From positions 1 to 10,216 of the forward strand of contig JAEUMC010000493.1 of NCBI GenBank assembly GCA_016793415.1: a stretch of DNA of 10,216 bases, read 5' to 3'. This document shows positions 1-7,094 of this stretch, in pieces (within the stretch, counting starts at the first letter, position 1; each line of letters begins with the position of its first letter). The translations under genes and the position numbers were made by a program. The stretch is from Devosia sp. GTDB lineage: Bacteria > Pseudomonadota > Alphaproteobacteria > Rhizobiales > Devosiaceae. The notes below the pieces were generated by a model, which was not told the origin of the DNA, ran no database searches, and saw only the letters and a program-made list of their open reading frames with translations.

Positions 1-812
1 ACCTGCGGTGAGATGCCCTGCTTGGCGAGCAGGTCGAAGGCCTGCTTGTACCAGCTGCTCTGCGGATAGTTATGCCCGAGCACCGCCGCGGCAGTCTGTG
101 CCTCGGAGATGAGGCCGAGCGCCAGGTTGGCTTCGGTCAGACGGAACAGCGCCTCCTCGATATGCGTCGAGGTCTGGAACTGTTCGGCGACCACGCGGAA
201 GCGGTTGATCGCGGCCGGATAGTTGCCGTTGCCCAGATAGTAGCGGCCAACCGACATCTCCTTGCCGGCGAGCTGGTCGACGCTGACCACCATCTTGTCC
301 TGAGCATCCTTGGCATACTTGCTGTCAGGATAGTTGGCGACGATCATTGAATAGGTCTCGATGGCATTCTTCGAGATCTGCTGGTCGCGGGTGATGTCCT
401 TGATCTGCCCGAAATACGAGTTGCCCTTGAGATAGAGCACGTAGGGCAGTTCCTTCGAGCCGGGGTACAGCGCGATGTAGCGGTCGGCCGCGAGAATCGC
501 TTCTTCGAACTTGCCGATGCGGTAATTGCCGTAGACCTGCATCAGCTTGGCCTTCTCGTTGAACTCCGAGAACGGATGCTGACGCTCGAGCTTCTCCAGC
601 GTCTTGACCGCCGTGACGTAGCGCTGCTTGTCCATTTCGTCGAGCGCCTGCTGGTACAGGGTCTCGGGCGGAACGATCGCCTCTTCCTTGATCTTGGGCT
701 GGCCGAACAGGTTACAGCCGGCGAGCATCACCACGACAGCGCCCATCAGCACGAAACGCGCGAACCGGCTCGAAATACCTGCATGCTGAGAGATCGTCAC
801 GACCTGCCCCAT
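1..812 (-). CDS. bamD: BamD (ComL/YfiO-type) outer membrane assembly lipoprotein, C-terminal end off the window
   Basis: BamD is the essential lipoprotein partner of BamA in the BAM complex, which inserts beta-barrel proteins into the outer membrane from the periplasmic side. The ATG at 812-810 follows an in-frame TAA at 818-816, so no longer start exists. Residues 16-32 form a lipoprotein signal: basic start (R16, R19), hydrophobic stretch, then lipobox LAGC with lipidated Cys33. Asn at +2 is compatible with outer-membrane sorting. The rest is helical TPR-type sequence, with motifs such as ETLYQQALDEMDKQRY, the first TPR, and VYGNYRIGKFEEAI. The visible part has 270 codons and ends ...KQGISPQ. 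E. coli BamD is about 245 residues, and from memory alphaproteobacterial forms are somewhat longer, so probably only a short tail is missing. AAGGG at 813-817 abuts the ATG, too close for a good Shine-Dalgarno, so the GTG at 800-798 is a possible alternative start. It would still keep the signal peptide. It lies 70 bp after lpxC and is probably cotranscribed with it. Confidence 0.93.
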   Translation of the reverse strand, partial: MGQVVTISQHAGISSRFARFVLMGAVVVMLAGCNLFGQPKIKEEAIVPPETLYQQALDEMDKQRYVTAVKTLEKLERQHPFSEFNEKAKLMQVYGNYRIGKFEEAILAADRYIALYPGSKELPYVLYLKGNSYFGQIKDITRDQQISKNAIETYSMIVANYPDSKYAKDAQDKMVVSVDQLAGKEMSVGRYYLGNGNYPAAINRFRVVAEQFQTSTHIEEALFRLTEANLALGLISEAQTAAAVLGHNYPQSSWYKQAFDLLAKQGISPQ

Positions 813-853
813 CCCTTAACGCACCACCCGAAAACGGCAGGCGAACTACTGAC

Positions 854-891
854 AAAAGAAATCAAAACTGTGGCGCTGGCTATCAGCCAAC
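854..891 (-). terminator. Weak candidate terminator overlapping the lpxC stop codon
   Basis: On the minus strand a 7-bp stem (GTTGGCT/AGCCAGC, one G-T wobble, loop GAT) spans 875-891 and has the lpxC TGA in its loop region. A T-rich stretch (TTTTGATTTCTTTTG, 854-868) starts only about 6 bases further on. The stem is short and the T tract is interrupted and not adjacent, so this is weak support. If it works at all, it would be a leaky terminator between lpxC and bamD. Confidence 0.25.
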
Positions 892-1839
892 CGACCGCAG
901 GTAGGATTGTACATTGAGCCCCTCGGGCATGTCATCCAGCGCATCGAACGCCGCCGGCAGCTGATCCGCCGTGACGATCTCGTAGTTGGCTTCGCTGGCG
1001 AACAGGCCGTGGAGCACGAGGGCATTGAGGGCGTGGCCACCCTTGTAGGAACGGAAGCGGCCGTAGATCGGCAGGCCGCACAGCGCCAGATCGCCGATGG
1101 CGTCGAGCAGCTTGTGGCGGACGAACTCGTCCTCGTAACGCAGGCCACCTGGATTGAGAATCCGATCCTCGTGCACGGTGATCGAATTTTCCATCGAGGA
1201 GCCGAGCGCGTAGCCGGCCTGGCGCAGAATCTTGGCATCGCGGACGAAGCCGAAGGTGCGGGCCTTGGACACGTCCTCATAGTACTTGCGTGGGGTCCAG
1301 TCGAAGATCATCCGCTGGCGGCCGATGACGCGGCTGTCGAAATCGATCTCGAGGTCGAGCAGCCGGCCATTATAGGGCTCCAGCGCCGCGGAGGCCTCGT
1401 TGTTGCGCACCAGTACCTGGCGCATGATCTTGATGTAGCGGCGTGGCGCCGGCTGCACCATCAGGCCGACCTGCTGGATGGCCTCGACGAAGGGCCAGGC
1501 ACTGCCGTCGAGAATCGGGCACTCGCCTCCGGTCAGCACCATGTGCGCATTGTCGACACCCATGCCGGAAAGCGCGGAAACCACGTGTTCGACGGTGGCG
1601 ACCGAAACGCTGTCGCCGAGGTCGAGCGTGGTGCAAAGCGTCGTGCGGGTCACGCGCGAGAAATGCACCGGCACGGGGCCGTGACGACGGCCGTCATCGA
1701 GCAGACGCGTAATGGTGTAACCGCTATCGGGCGCAGCAGGCTCGAGAGTGAGGGTAACAGGGGCGCCGGAATGAACACCGAAACCGCTGAATTCGAGCGC
1801 ATCGGCCAAAGTCCGCTGCCGCGCCGAAAGTTTATGCAT
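883..1839 (-). CDS. lpxC: UDP-3-O-acyl-N-acetylglucosamine deacetylase LpxC
   Basis: LpxC is the cytoplasmic zinc-dependent deacetylase that removes the acetyl group from UDP-3-O-acyl-GlcNAc, the committed step of lipid A synthesis. The protein has 318 residues, close to the usual 300-310. The metal and catalytic residues are all present: Glu84-His85 in TVEHVVSAL (E. coli Glu78/His79), Thr195 in ARTFGFVRD, His242 and Asp246 in RHKLLDAIGD (E. coli His238/Asp242), and His269 in YKGGHALN (E. coli His265). The N-terminal half carries SGFGVHSG and the C-terminal half repeats the same fold. The start at ATG 1839 gives the expected N-terminus and has GGAG at 1850-1853, about 10 bases upstream. It follows the ftsZ terminator, so it probably has its own promoter between 1840 and about 1905, although no strong one is visible. 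Placement between ftsZ and bamD is a common Rhizobiales arrangement. Confidence 0.97.
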   Translation of the reverse strand: MHKLSARQRTLADALEFSGFGVHSGAPVTLTLEPAAPDSGYTITRLLDDGRRHGPVPVHFSRVTRTTLCTTLDLGDSVSVATVEHVVSALSGMGVDNAHMVLTGGECPILDGSAWPFVEAIQQVGLMVQPAPRRYIKIMRQVLVRNNEASAALEPYNGRLLDLEIDFDSRVIGRQRMIFDWTPRKYYEDVSKARTFGFVRDAKILRQAGYALGSSMENSITVHEDRILNPGGLRYEDEFVRHKLLDAIGDLALCGLPIYGRFRSYKGGHALNALVLHGLFASEANYEIVTADQLPAAFDALDDMPEGLNVQSYLRSVG

Positions 1840-1884
1840 GCTCTAAGGACTCCAGCCCCGTCTGCGACCCGGTGCAGTCATAGA

Positions 1885-1916
1885 CAATAAAATCCCGGCG
1901 CGGAAGCCGCGCCGGG
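1885..1916 (-). terminator. Intrinsic terminator after ftsZ
   Basis: A perfect 10-bp GC-rich inverted repeat (CCCGGCGCGG, 1894-1903, and CCGCGCCGGG, 1907-1916; loop of 3) lies 30 bases beyond the ftsZ stop. On the minus strand it is followed directly by ATTTTATTG (1893-1885), a T-rich tract. This is the classic rho-independent layout for ftsZ transcripts. The other strand lacks a T run after the stem (TGCGTG), so it acts on the minus strand only. It separates ftsZ from lpxC/bamD transcriptionally, at least partly. Confidence 0.85.
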
Positions 1917-1946
1917 TGCGTGTATTCGGGCTTTCCCCCGCAGCTA

Positions 1947-3593
1947 TTAGCCGTGTTTGCGGAGGAAGGCAGGGATCTCGATGTGCTCTTTCTGAGCCGG
2001 CTGCGACTGTACGCGACCATACTGGTCGGCGTTGCCGCGGGCACCCTCGGCACCACTGGAAACCCGCGAATTCCGGGCGCCTCCAGCTTCGATGGCGCTG
2101 CGCGCGGCAGCGTCGTCGGCGCTCGGCTCGACGGCCGGCTCGGCCCGCTGCTGCTCGTTCGACTTAAGGCTAATGCCGACATTCGAGGCCAGACGCTTGA
2201 ACAGGGCGCGTGCGTTGCGCGGCTCCGGTTCCTGCTTTTCTTGTGCCTGAAGTGACTGCCTTGCAACAGCCGGGAACTCCTCGGTGCGCGGCATCCGGCG
2301 CTGACCGTCCGGGCGCTCGGCGCTGGAGGGCACGTAGGCGCTGGGAATCGGCGCCTCGATGAGTCGCGGCGCTTCTTCGAGATGCGTGTGGCTGGCCTGC
2401 GGAATGTACGGCTCGACGGTGATGCCGTCGTCTTCCTGGTACTCCTGATAGGCCGGCTCGGCGTAGGAGATTGCCTCGGCGACCGCCTGCTCCACCTGAG
2501 TCTCGAACTCCGGCTCGGGCTGTGCTTCAACGACCGGCGTGCGCTCCGGCATCGCCTGGCGCATCACGGCGGCCTGCAGCGGCTGGCGCGACGGATTGGC
2601 CTTCATCGGCTCGAGCGCCTGCACCATCGTTGCATCGGTACCGGTGGCGACGACCGAGACGCGGATCGTGCCGGTCATATCCGGATCGAACGTGGCGCCG
2701 AGGATGATGTTGGCATCCGAGTCGACTTCCTCGCGGATGCGGCTTGCCGCCTCGTCGACTTCGTAGAGGGTGAGGTCAGGACCGCCGGTGATCGAGATCA
2801 AGAGGCCACGCGCCCCCTGCATCGACACATCATCGAGCAGCGGGTTGGCGATCGCCGCCTCGGCAGCGTGCCGGGCACGATCCTCGCCGGAGGCTTCGCC
2901 CGTCCCCATCATCGCCTTGCCCATGCCGCGCATCACGGCGCGCACGTCGGCGAAGTCGAGGTTGATCAGGCCTTCCTTGACCATCAGGTCGGTGATGCAG
3001 GCGACGCCGGAGTAGAGCACCTGGTCCGCCATCTTGAAGGCGTCGGCGAAGGTGGTCTTCTCGTTGGCGACACGGAACAGGTTCTGGTTCGGGATGACGA
3101 TCAGCGTATCGACATGCCGGTGCAGCTCGTCGATGCCGTCTTCAGCCAGACGCGAGCGACGGTTGCCTTCGAACTGGAAGGGCTTGGTCACCACGCCGAC
3201 GGTCAGGATGCCCTGCTCGCGGGCTGCGCGGGCCACCACCGGCGCCGCGCCGGTGCCGGTGCCGCCACCCATGCCCGCGGTGATGAACACCATGTGCGCG
3301 CCGCTCAGGTGATCGTTGATCTCGTCGTAGCTCTCTTCGGCCGCCGCCCTGCCCACTTCCGGGTGGGAGCCGGCGCCGAGGCCCTCGGTGACCGAGACAC
3401 CAAGCTGGATGATGCGCTGTGCGCTACTGAGCGCCAGGGCCTGTGCGTCGGTATTGGCGCAGACGAAGTCCACTCCGGACAGGCCCGAGGCGATCATGTT
3501 GTTGACCGCGTTGCCGCCAGCCCCGCCCACACCGAACACGGTGATGCGCGGCTTCAGTTCTTGAATGTCCGGGATGGTGAGGTTGATGGTCAT
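1947..3593 (-). CDS. ftsZ: Cell division protein FtsZ (long alphaproteobacterial form)
   Basis: FtsZ is the tubulin-like GTPase that polymerises into the cytokinetic Z ring under the inner membrane. With the start at ATG 3593 it has 548 residues. Visible parts are the GTP-binding N-terminal motif [15 protein letters not shown] (about 19-33), the tubulin signature GGGTGTG (109-115), [11 protein letters not shown], the T7 catalytic loop NLDFAD (Asn211, Asp213, Asp216), and the C-terminal globular domain up to about residue 332. A linker of about 200 residues rich in Glu, Gln, Pro and Ala follows, and then the terminal conserved peptide [10 protein letters not shown], which binds FtsA and other partners. 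An ATG 12 bases upstream (3605) would add MGPF, but family members begin MTIN, so 3593 is preferred. GGGG at 3601-3604 could serve as a poor Shine-Dalgarno. The protein is much longer than E. coli FtsZ (383), as usual in Rhizobiales. It has its own leader with regulatory motifs and a terminator downstream. Confidence 0.98.
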   Translation of the reverse strand: MTINLTIPDIQELKPRITVFGVGGAGGNAVNNMIASGLSGVDFVCANTDAQALALSSAQRIIQLGVSVTEGLGAGSHPEVGRAAAEESYDEINDHLSGAHMVFITAGMGGGTGTGAAPVVARAAREQGILTVGVVTKPFQFEGNRRSRLAEDGIDELHRHVDTLIVIPNQNLFRVANEKTTFADAFKMADQVLYSGVACITDLMVKEGLINLDFADVRAVMRGMGKAMMGTGEASGEDRARHAAEAAIANPLLDDVSMQGARGLLISITGGPDLTLYEVDEAASRIREEVDSDANIILGATFDPDMTGTIRVSVVATGTDATMVQALEPMKANPSRQPLQAAVMRQAMPERTPVVEAQPEPEFETQVEQAVAEAISYAEPAYQEYQEDDGITVEPYIPQASHTHLEEAPRLIEAPIPSAYVPSSAERPDGQRRMPRTEEFPAVARQSLQAQEKQEPEPRNARALFKRLASNVGISLKSNEQQRAEPAVEPSADDAAARSAIEAGGARNSRVSSGAEGARGNADQYGRVQSQPAQKEHIEIPAFLRKHG

Positions 3594-3641
3594 GAATGGC
3601 CCCATGCGTGGCGTGTGAGACCAGTATTAGTCGCCAATTCG

Positions 3642-3657
3642 TTAACCAGACCCTAAC
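3642..3657 (-). promoter_or_regulatory. CtrA-like binding box upstream of ftsZ
   Basis: On the minus strand the sequence reads TTAG, 7 bases, TTAAC, differing at one base from the alphaproteobacterial CtrA consensus TTAA-N7-TTAAC. If TAATAC at 3629-3624 is the -10 element, the box spans about -40 to -25, overlapping the -35 region. That is a usual place for CtrA either to activate or to repress. In Caulobacter ftsZ is known to be under CtrA control. Binding here is inferred, not shown. Confidence 0.45.
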
Positions 3658-3773
3658 AATGCCCTTGAAACCGTTAACGTGATGGCAATTTGCAAGGCCA
3701 CCTAAGCGTTTGGATACGTTACGTTAAGCATGAAGTTGAGGGTTGATCGCCGATCTGCCCCTGCACCGGCTGC

Positions 3774-3778
3774 GACTC
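3774..3778. promoter_or_regulatory. GANTC (CcrM-type methylation) site in the ftsZ leader
   Basis: GACTC matches GANTC, the target of the cell-cycle adenine methyltransferase CcrM in many alphaproteobacteria. Methylation state can modulate GcrA-dependent promoters such as that of ftsZ in Caulobacter. The site lies about 180 bases upstream of the ftsZ start, and a second GACTC (3845-3849) overlaps the ftsA stop. The motif is short and could occur by chance. Confidence 0.3.
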
Positions 3779-3821
3779 GCAGCCCAACCCTGTCTCAGGC
3801 GAAGAACAGCCCGGCCGATGA

Positions 3822-3841
3822 GCCGCGCCGCCGGGCGCGGC
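3822..3841 (-). other. GC-rich hairpin just after ftsA
   Basis: An 8-bp perfect stem (GCCGCGCC 3822-3829, GGCGCGGC 3834-3841, loop GCCG) begins 6 bases beyond the ftsA stop codon. No T tract follows on the minus strand, so it is not a canonical intrinsic terminator. It could stabilise the 3' end of the upstream message or weakly attenuate read-through into ftsZ. In GC-rich DNA such a stem can also be incidental. Confidence 0.4.
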
Positions 3842-3847
3842 GCGGAC

Positions 3848-5161
3848 TCAGAAGCTGGTGCGCAGCCAGTTGCCGACGCGGGCGAAGTAGCCGTCGGTGC
3901 CGGTGAGGCGGGCCGAGCGGTGCGGCTCGACGAACTCCTGGGCGCAGACCTGCGGATAGATCAGCATCCCTGCCACCGTGGCGAATCCCGGCCCCTTGGC
4001 CATCTCCGGCAGCCCGGAAATGCCCATCGGGCGGCCGTTGCGAACGTTGCGGGCGAGCACCCGGCGCGCCACTTCCGGCAGGCCGGTCAGTTCGCTGGCG
4101 CCACCGGTGAGGACGAATCGACGGCCGCAGATGTCCATCATGCCGGTCGCCTGCATGCGATCCTTGATGGCGGTGAGCACTTCCTCGACTCGCGGCCGGA
4201 TGATGCGGGTGATGTGCGAGCGCGGGATCTGCCCCGGCGCCTCGTCGCGAGTCGCCCCCACCGGAGTGATGGCGATCATGTCGCGCTCGTCGGCCTGCCC
4301 CGGCAGCACCGAGCCATACATCGTCTTCAACCGTTCGGCGTCGGCGATGCCGACCGAAAGCTGGCGCGCGATATCGAGGGTCAGATGATGCCCGCCGATG
4401 GCGATGGCATCGGCATAGACCAGTTGCCCCTCCGAAAACACCGACACCGTGGTGGTGGCGCCGCCGAAGTCGATGCAGGCGACGCCCAGCGAGCTCTCGT
4501 CATCGACGAGAGTCGCGAGCCCCGAAGCATAGGGGGTCGCCATCAGCGCCTCGATCTGCAGGTGGCAGCGATGCAGCACCAGCTCGATATTGCGCATGGC
4601 GAGGGTTTCGGCCGAGATCACCGCCACATCGATCGACAGCTTCTCGCCGACCATGTTCTTGGGATCCTTGATGCCCTTCTGGCCATCGAGCGCATAGCCG
4701 ATCGGCAGCGCGTGGACGATCGAACGCTCCGGACGGACCGACCGCTCGTTCACCGCGCGCAGCACACGCTGGATGTCGGCGCGCTCCACTTCCTGGCCAC
4801 CCAGATTGACGCCGGCCGAGAAGGTCTCCGAGCCGAGGCGCCCGGCGGTGACGTTGACGATCACCGACTGCACGGTGACCCCGGCGGCGCGCTCGGCGAT
4901 GCCGACCACGGTACGCACCGCCTGCTCGGCCTTGTCGAGGTCGGTGATGACGCCGCTCTTGATTCCCGATGACGGACCGTAGCCGAAGCCGATCACCTCG
5001 ACATTATGCGTGCGGCCGCGCAGCGACTTGCCTTCCGGACGCGGCACCAGCCGGGCGATGACGCAACAGATCTTGGTCGAGCCGATGTCGAGCACCGTCA
5101 CCAGCGAGGTGCGGCCCGGCTGAACTGGCTTGAGCCGCGCGGTCAGGGCATCGGTCATCAT
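3848..5161 (-). CDS. ftsA: Cell division protein FtsA
   Basis: FtsA is the actin-like ATPase that tethers FtsZ filaments to the inner membrane and recruits later division proteins. The 437 residues (E. coli FtsA about 420) show the actin-fold motifs in order: phosphate-1 VTVLDIGSTK (about 21-30), an FtsA-specific 1C region at about 95-175, phosphate-2 IDFGGATTTVSVF (230-242) and the adenosine motif VLTGGASELTGLPE (350-363). The C-terminus YFARVGNWLRTSF resembles the amphipathic membrane-targeting helix of the family. Two ATG codons in tandem (5161 and 5158) could both be used, and only a weak AAAGA Shine-Dalgarno precedes them. The gene begins 5 bases after the ftsQ stop, which suggests translational coupling. 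A 254-bp gap separates it from ftsZ, so the two may be partly independently expressed. Confidence 0.97.
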   Translation of the reverse strand: MMTDALTARLKPVQPGRTSLVTVLDIGSTKICCVIARLVPRPEGKSLRGRTHNVEVIGFGYGPSSGIKSGVITDLDKAEQAVRTVVGIAERAAGVTVQSVIVNVTAGRLGSETFSAGVNLGGQEVERADIQRVLRAVNERSVRPERSIVHALPIGYALDGQKGIKDPKNMVGEKLSIDVAVISAETLAMRNIELVLHRCHLQIEALMATPYASGLATLVDDESSLGVACIDFGGATTTVSVFSEGQLVYADAIAIGGHHLTLDIARQLSVGIADAERLKTMYGSVLPGQADERDMIAITPVGATRDEAPGQIPRSHITRIIRPRVEEVLTAIKDRMQATGMMDICGRRFVLTGGASELTGLPEVARRVLARNVRNGRPMGISGLPEMAKGPGFATVAGMLIYPQVCAQEFVEPHRSARLTGTDGYFARVGNWLRTSF

Positions 5162-5166
5162 GATCT

Positions 5167-6165
5167 TTACTGAGTCCGGGTTACAGGCACGACGGGGGCC
5201 GCGGCGGCGGGCGCTGCAGCAGCAGGAGCGGTCGCCGCCGGGGCGCTCGCAGGTTTCTTGGCGGGCTTCTTGCCCTTGGCGCCCTTGGCCTCGGCAATCT
5301 GTGCGGCGGCGATCTCGCCGGGCTTCAGGGTCACGAGACCGGGCACGCGCAGGTCGATCACCGACACGTCGCGATCGAGCAGCGCGTAGTCGGTCTGGTA
5401 CATTTCGAGCTGGTCGAGCGCCTGCGCCACGCCGCTTTCGGGCAGTTGGACGCGCAGGCCATTGCGATAGATCAGGTCCCAGCGGCGGTCGCCGATGCGG
5501 CTCAGCGCCGCCAGTTCCTTGTCGAGCCCCTCATGCCGGGCGAGCACGCGCACCATGGCGACGCCGTCGTCACCGGCCCCCTCCCCGATCAGCAGCGGCA
5601 GATCGGTGTAGGAGCTGATGTCGGTGCCGATCTTCTTGCCGGTTTCATCGATCAGCCAGGTGGTATCCCCGATGCGCCAGCGCGCCACCGGCACCTTCTC
5701 GACGATCGAGACGATGACGCGGTTGGGGTAGACCTTGCGCACGGTGGCGGATTCGACGGCGCGCAGCCACTCGAGCCGCGCCTGTGCCTTCTGCGCATCG
5801 AAGGTCAGCGTCGAATTGCCGGTGCCGACGGTCAGGAGCGTGATGATGTCCTTGTCGTCGGTCAGCGTCTGCCCGGTGATCTCGATCGCGTCGATGCCGA
5901 AGCCGGCCTGGGCGAACTCGCCCTGCACGAACCGATAGGCGGTGAGGCCGGCCGAGCCGATGACGTCGCGCGCTTCATAGAGGCCGAAGGCCACGAGCAG
6001 CGCGAGGACCACGCCGACGATGCGGGTGATGGCCTGCTTGTGCAGCACCCAGACATGGCTGGCCTTGACCAGGGCACGCCGGCTGGTGCGGGGAAGCGGA
6101 ACGGGGAAATGACGAGGATCGACAGGTTGGGCGTTGGCGAAACTCTTGGCCCCTACCTGTTGCAA
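5167..6165 (-). CDS. ftsQ: Cell division protein FtsQ
   Basis: FtsQ is a bitopic inner-membrane protein that links early and late divisome parts, binding the FtsB/FtsL subcomplex in the periplasm. The 332-residue product has a cytoplasmic N-terminus of about 45 residues, one membrane helix (about 46-63, [15 protein letters not shown] core), a POTRA domain (about 90-160, starting [10 protein letters not shown] and containing [22 protein letters not shown]) and an FtsQ beta domain up to about 282. It ends in a Lys/Ala/Pro-rich tail (about 293-332) that is absent from E. coli FtsQ (276 residues). The start codon is TTG at 6165-6163, within the last codons of ddl (13-bp overlap). It is supported by GGAGG at 6173-6177 with 7-base spacing. 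A nearby ATG at 6172 is in another frame. The divisome role follows from the family and from its position between ddl and ftsA. Confidence 0.95.
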   Translation of the reverse strand: MQQVGAKSFANAQPVDPRHFPVPLPRTSRRALVKASHVWVLHKQAITRIVGVVLALLVAFGLYEARDVIGSAGLTAYRFVQGEFAQAGFGIDAIEITGQTLTDDKDIITLLTVGTGNSTLTFDAQKAQARLEWLRAVESATVRKVYPNRVIVSIVEKVPVARWRIGDTTWLIDETGKKIGTDISSYTDLPLLIGEGAGDDGVAMVRVLARHEGLDKELAALSRIGDRRWDLIYRNGLRVQLPESGVAQALDQLEMYQTDYALLDRDVSVIDLRVPGLVTLKPGEIAAAQIAEAKGAKGKKPAKKPASAPAATAPAAAAPAAAAPVVPVTRTQ

Positions 6166-7073
6166 CTCGCATCCTCCACCATCCAGGCAACCAGCTCCTC
6201 GAACGAGTGGCCGGCATGGCGGGCCTGTTCGGGAACCAGTGACGTTTCGGTCATGCCTGGTTGGGTGTTGATCTCGAGGCAGACGAGCTCGCCGTCCGGC
6301 CCTGCCTGGTCGTTGTAGCGGAAGTCACTCCGCGACACGCCCCGGCACCCAAGCGCAGCATGCGCCTTAAGCGCCATCTTCTGCACTTTGTCGTAAATTT
6401 TCGGTTGAATTTCCGCCGGAATGACGTGGCGCGAGCCGCCTTTGGCGTACTTTGCTTCATAATTGTAGAAGCTGAGATCGGTGACGATCTCGGTCACCCC
6501 GAGCGCCACGTCGCCCATGACGGCGCAGGTCAGCTCGCGGCCGGGAATGTAGCGTTCGACCATCACCTCTTCGCCCGAGTTCCAGTCCTCGCGCAGCAGT
6601 TCCTGCGGCGGGTGCGACTGGTCGGCCTTGACGATGAACACCCCGAAGCTCGAGCCATCCGAGATCGGCTTCACCACGTAGGGCGGCGCCATCACGTGGG
6701 AGCGGGCAACTTCGGCGCGGTTGGCAATGGTATGATCGGTGACCGGAATTCCGGCCGCCTTGAACATGATCTTGGCCTGGTGCTTGTCCATCGCCAGCGC
6801 CGAAGCGAGAACGCCCGAGTGGGTGTACGGGATGCGCAGGAACTCCAGCACGCCCTGGATGGTGCCATCCTCGCCATAACGGCCGTGCAGCGCGTTGAAC
6901 GCGACATCGGGCTTCAGCTCGCGCAGCACCTCGGCAATGTCGTAGCCGACATCGACTTCGGTGACCCGATAGCCGCCATTGCGCAGCGCTCGCGCACACT
7001 CAGTGCCCGACGAAATCGACACCGGCCGCTCATTCGAAATGCCGCCCATCAGGACGGCGACGTGCTTGGTCAT
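6153..7073 (-). CDS. ddl: D-alanine--D-alanine ligase
   Basis: Ddl is the cytoplasmic ATP-grasp ligase that makes D-Ala-D-Ala for the peptidoglycan stem peptide, which MurF then uses. Starting at ATG 7073 it has 306 residues, the same as E. coli DdlB. The N-terminus [17 protein letters not shown] carries Glu15, which binds the first D-Ala. HGRYGEDG (63-70) and [11 protein letters not shown] (135-145) are typical, the latter with the conserved serine. YEAKY (205-209) has the tyrosine found in D-Ala rather than D-lactate ligases. RSDFRYN and [14 protein letters not shown] hold the magnesium-binding Asp250, Glu267 and Asn269. An upstream in-frame ATG at 7124 would add 17 residues that read into the neighbouring repeat and are not family-like. 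GGGAG at 7079-7083 fits the 7073 start. The gene overlaps ftsQ by 13 bp and is separated from murB by the inverted repeat. Confidence 0.96.
   Translation of the reverse strand: MTKHVAVLMGGISNERPVSISSGTECARALRNGGYRVTEVDVGYDIAEVLRELKPDVAFNALHGRYGEDGTIQGVLEFLRIPYTHSGVLASALAMDKHQAKIMFKAAGIPVTDHTIANRAEVARSHVMAPPYVVKPISDGSSFGVFIVKADQSHPPQELLREDWNSGEEVMVERYIPGRELTCAVMGDVALGVTEIVTDLSFYNYEAKYAKGGSRHVIPAEIQPKIYDKVQKMALKAHAALGCRGVSRSDFRYNDQAGPDGELVCLEINTQPGMTETSLVPEQARHAGHSFEELVAWMVEDASCNR
6173..6177 (-). promoter_or_regulatory. Strong ribosome binding site that sets the ftsQ TTG start
   Basis: GGAGG on the minus strand lies 7 bases before the TTG at 6165. It is the best Shine-Dalgarno in the window and lies inside the ddl coding region. 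It supports the rare start codon over any downstream alternative. Strong Shine-Dalgarno plus weak start codon may tune FtsQ to a low, ddl-coupled level. Confidence 0.75.
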
Positions 7074-7078
7074 GGGAG

Positions 7079-7083
7079 CTCCC
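7079..7083 (-). promoter_or_regulatory. Ribosome binding site setting the ddl start
   Basis: GGGAG lies 5 bases upstream of the ATG at 7073 and decides between this start and the in-frame ATG at 7124, which lies in the left arm of the repeat. It is half of a perfect 10-bp palindrome, GGGAGCTCCC (7074-7083). The palindrome has no loop, so it is unlikely to fold as a hairpin in RNA. Confidence 0.65.
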
Positions 7084-7094
7084 GAGAGTCTGGC

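Larger units (their letters stand above)
3594..3847 (-). promoter_or_regulatory. ftsA-ftsZ intergenic region, probable ftsZ promoter region
   Basis: This 254-bp gap is the longest in the window. Its ftsZ-proximal half (about 3620-3730) is clearly more AT-rich than the flanking genes. It contains three TTAACG motifs on the minus strand (3727-3722, 3677-3672, 3645-3640), a near-consensus CtrA-type box and a possible -10 element TAATAC (3629-3624). That -10 would give a start point near 3617 and a leader of about 24 bases. The ftsA-proximal half (about 3740-3847) is GC-rich and holds a GANTC site and a GC hairpin. No gene is apparent in the region. A promoter for ftsZ is inferred from the layout. 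Confidence 0.6.

Noticed and set aside
3594..3605. Upstream in-frame ATG for ftsZ at 3605 (adds MGPF).
   Set aside because: No Shine-Dalgarno precedes it, and family members start MTIN, matching the ATG at 3593.
2382..3656. Plus-strand open frame (424 codons) opposite ftsZ, and similar ones opposite ftsA (3743-4972), lpxC (907-1890), ddl (6261-7118) and murB (7199-8332).
   Set aside because: They mirror the codon pattern of the minus-strand genes, have no recognisable domains and run across intergenic elements. They are shadows of the real genes.
5180..5290. GC-rich repetitive stretch at the ftsQ end considered as a tandem repeat array.
   Set aside because: There are no regular unit-length repeats. 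It is only the codon pattern of an Ala/Pro/Lys-rich tail.
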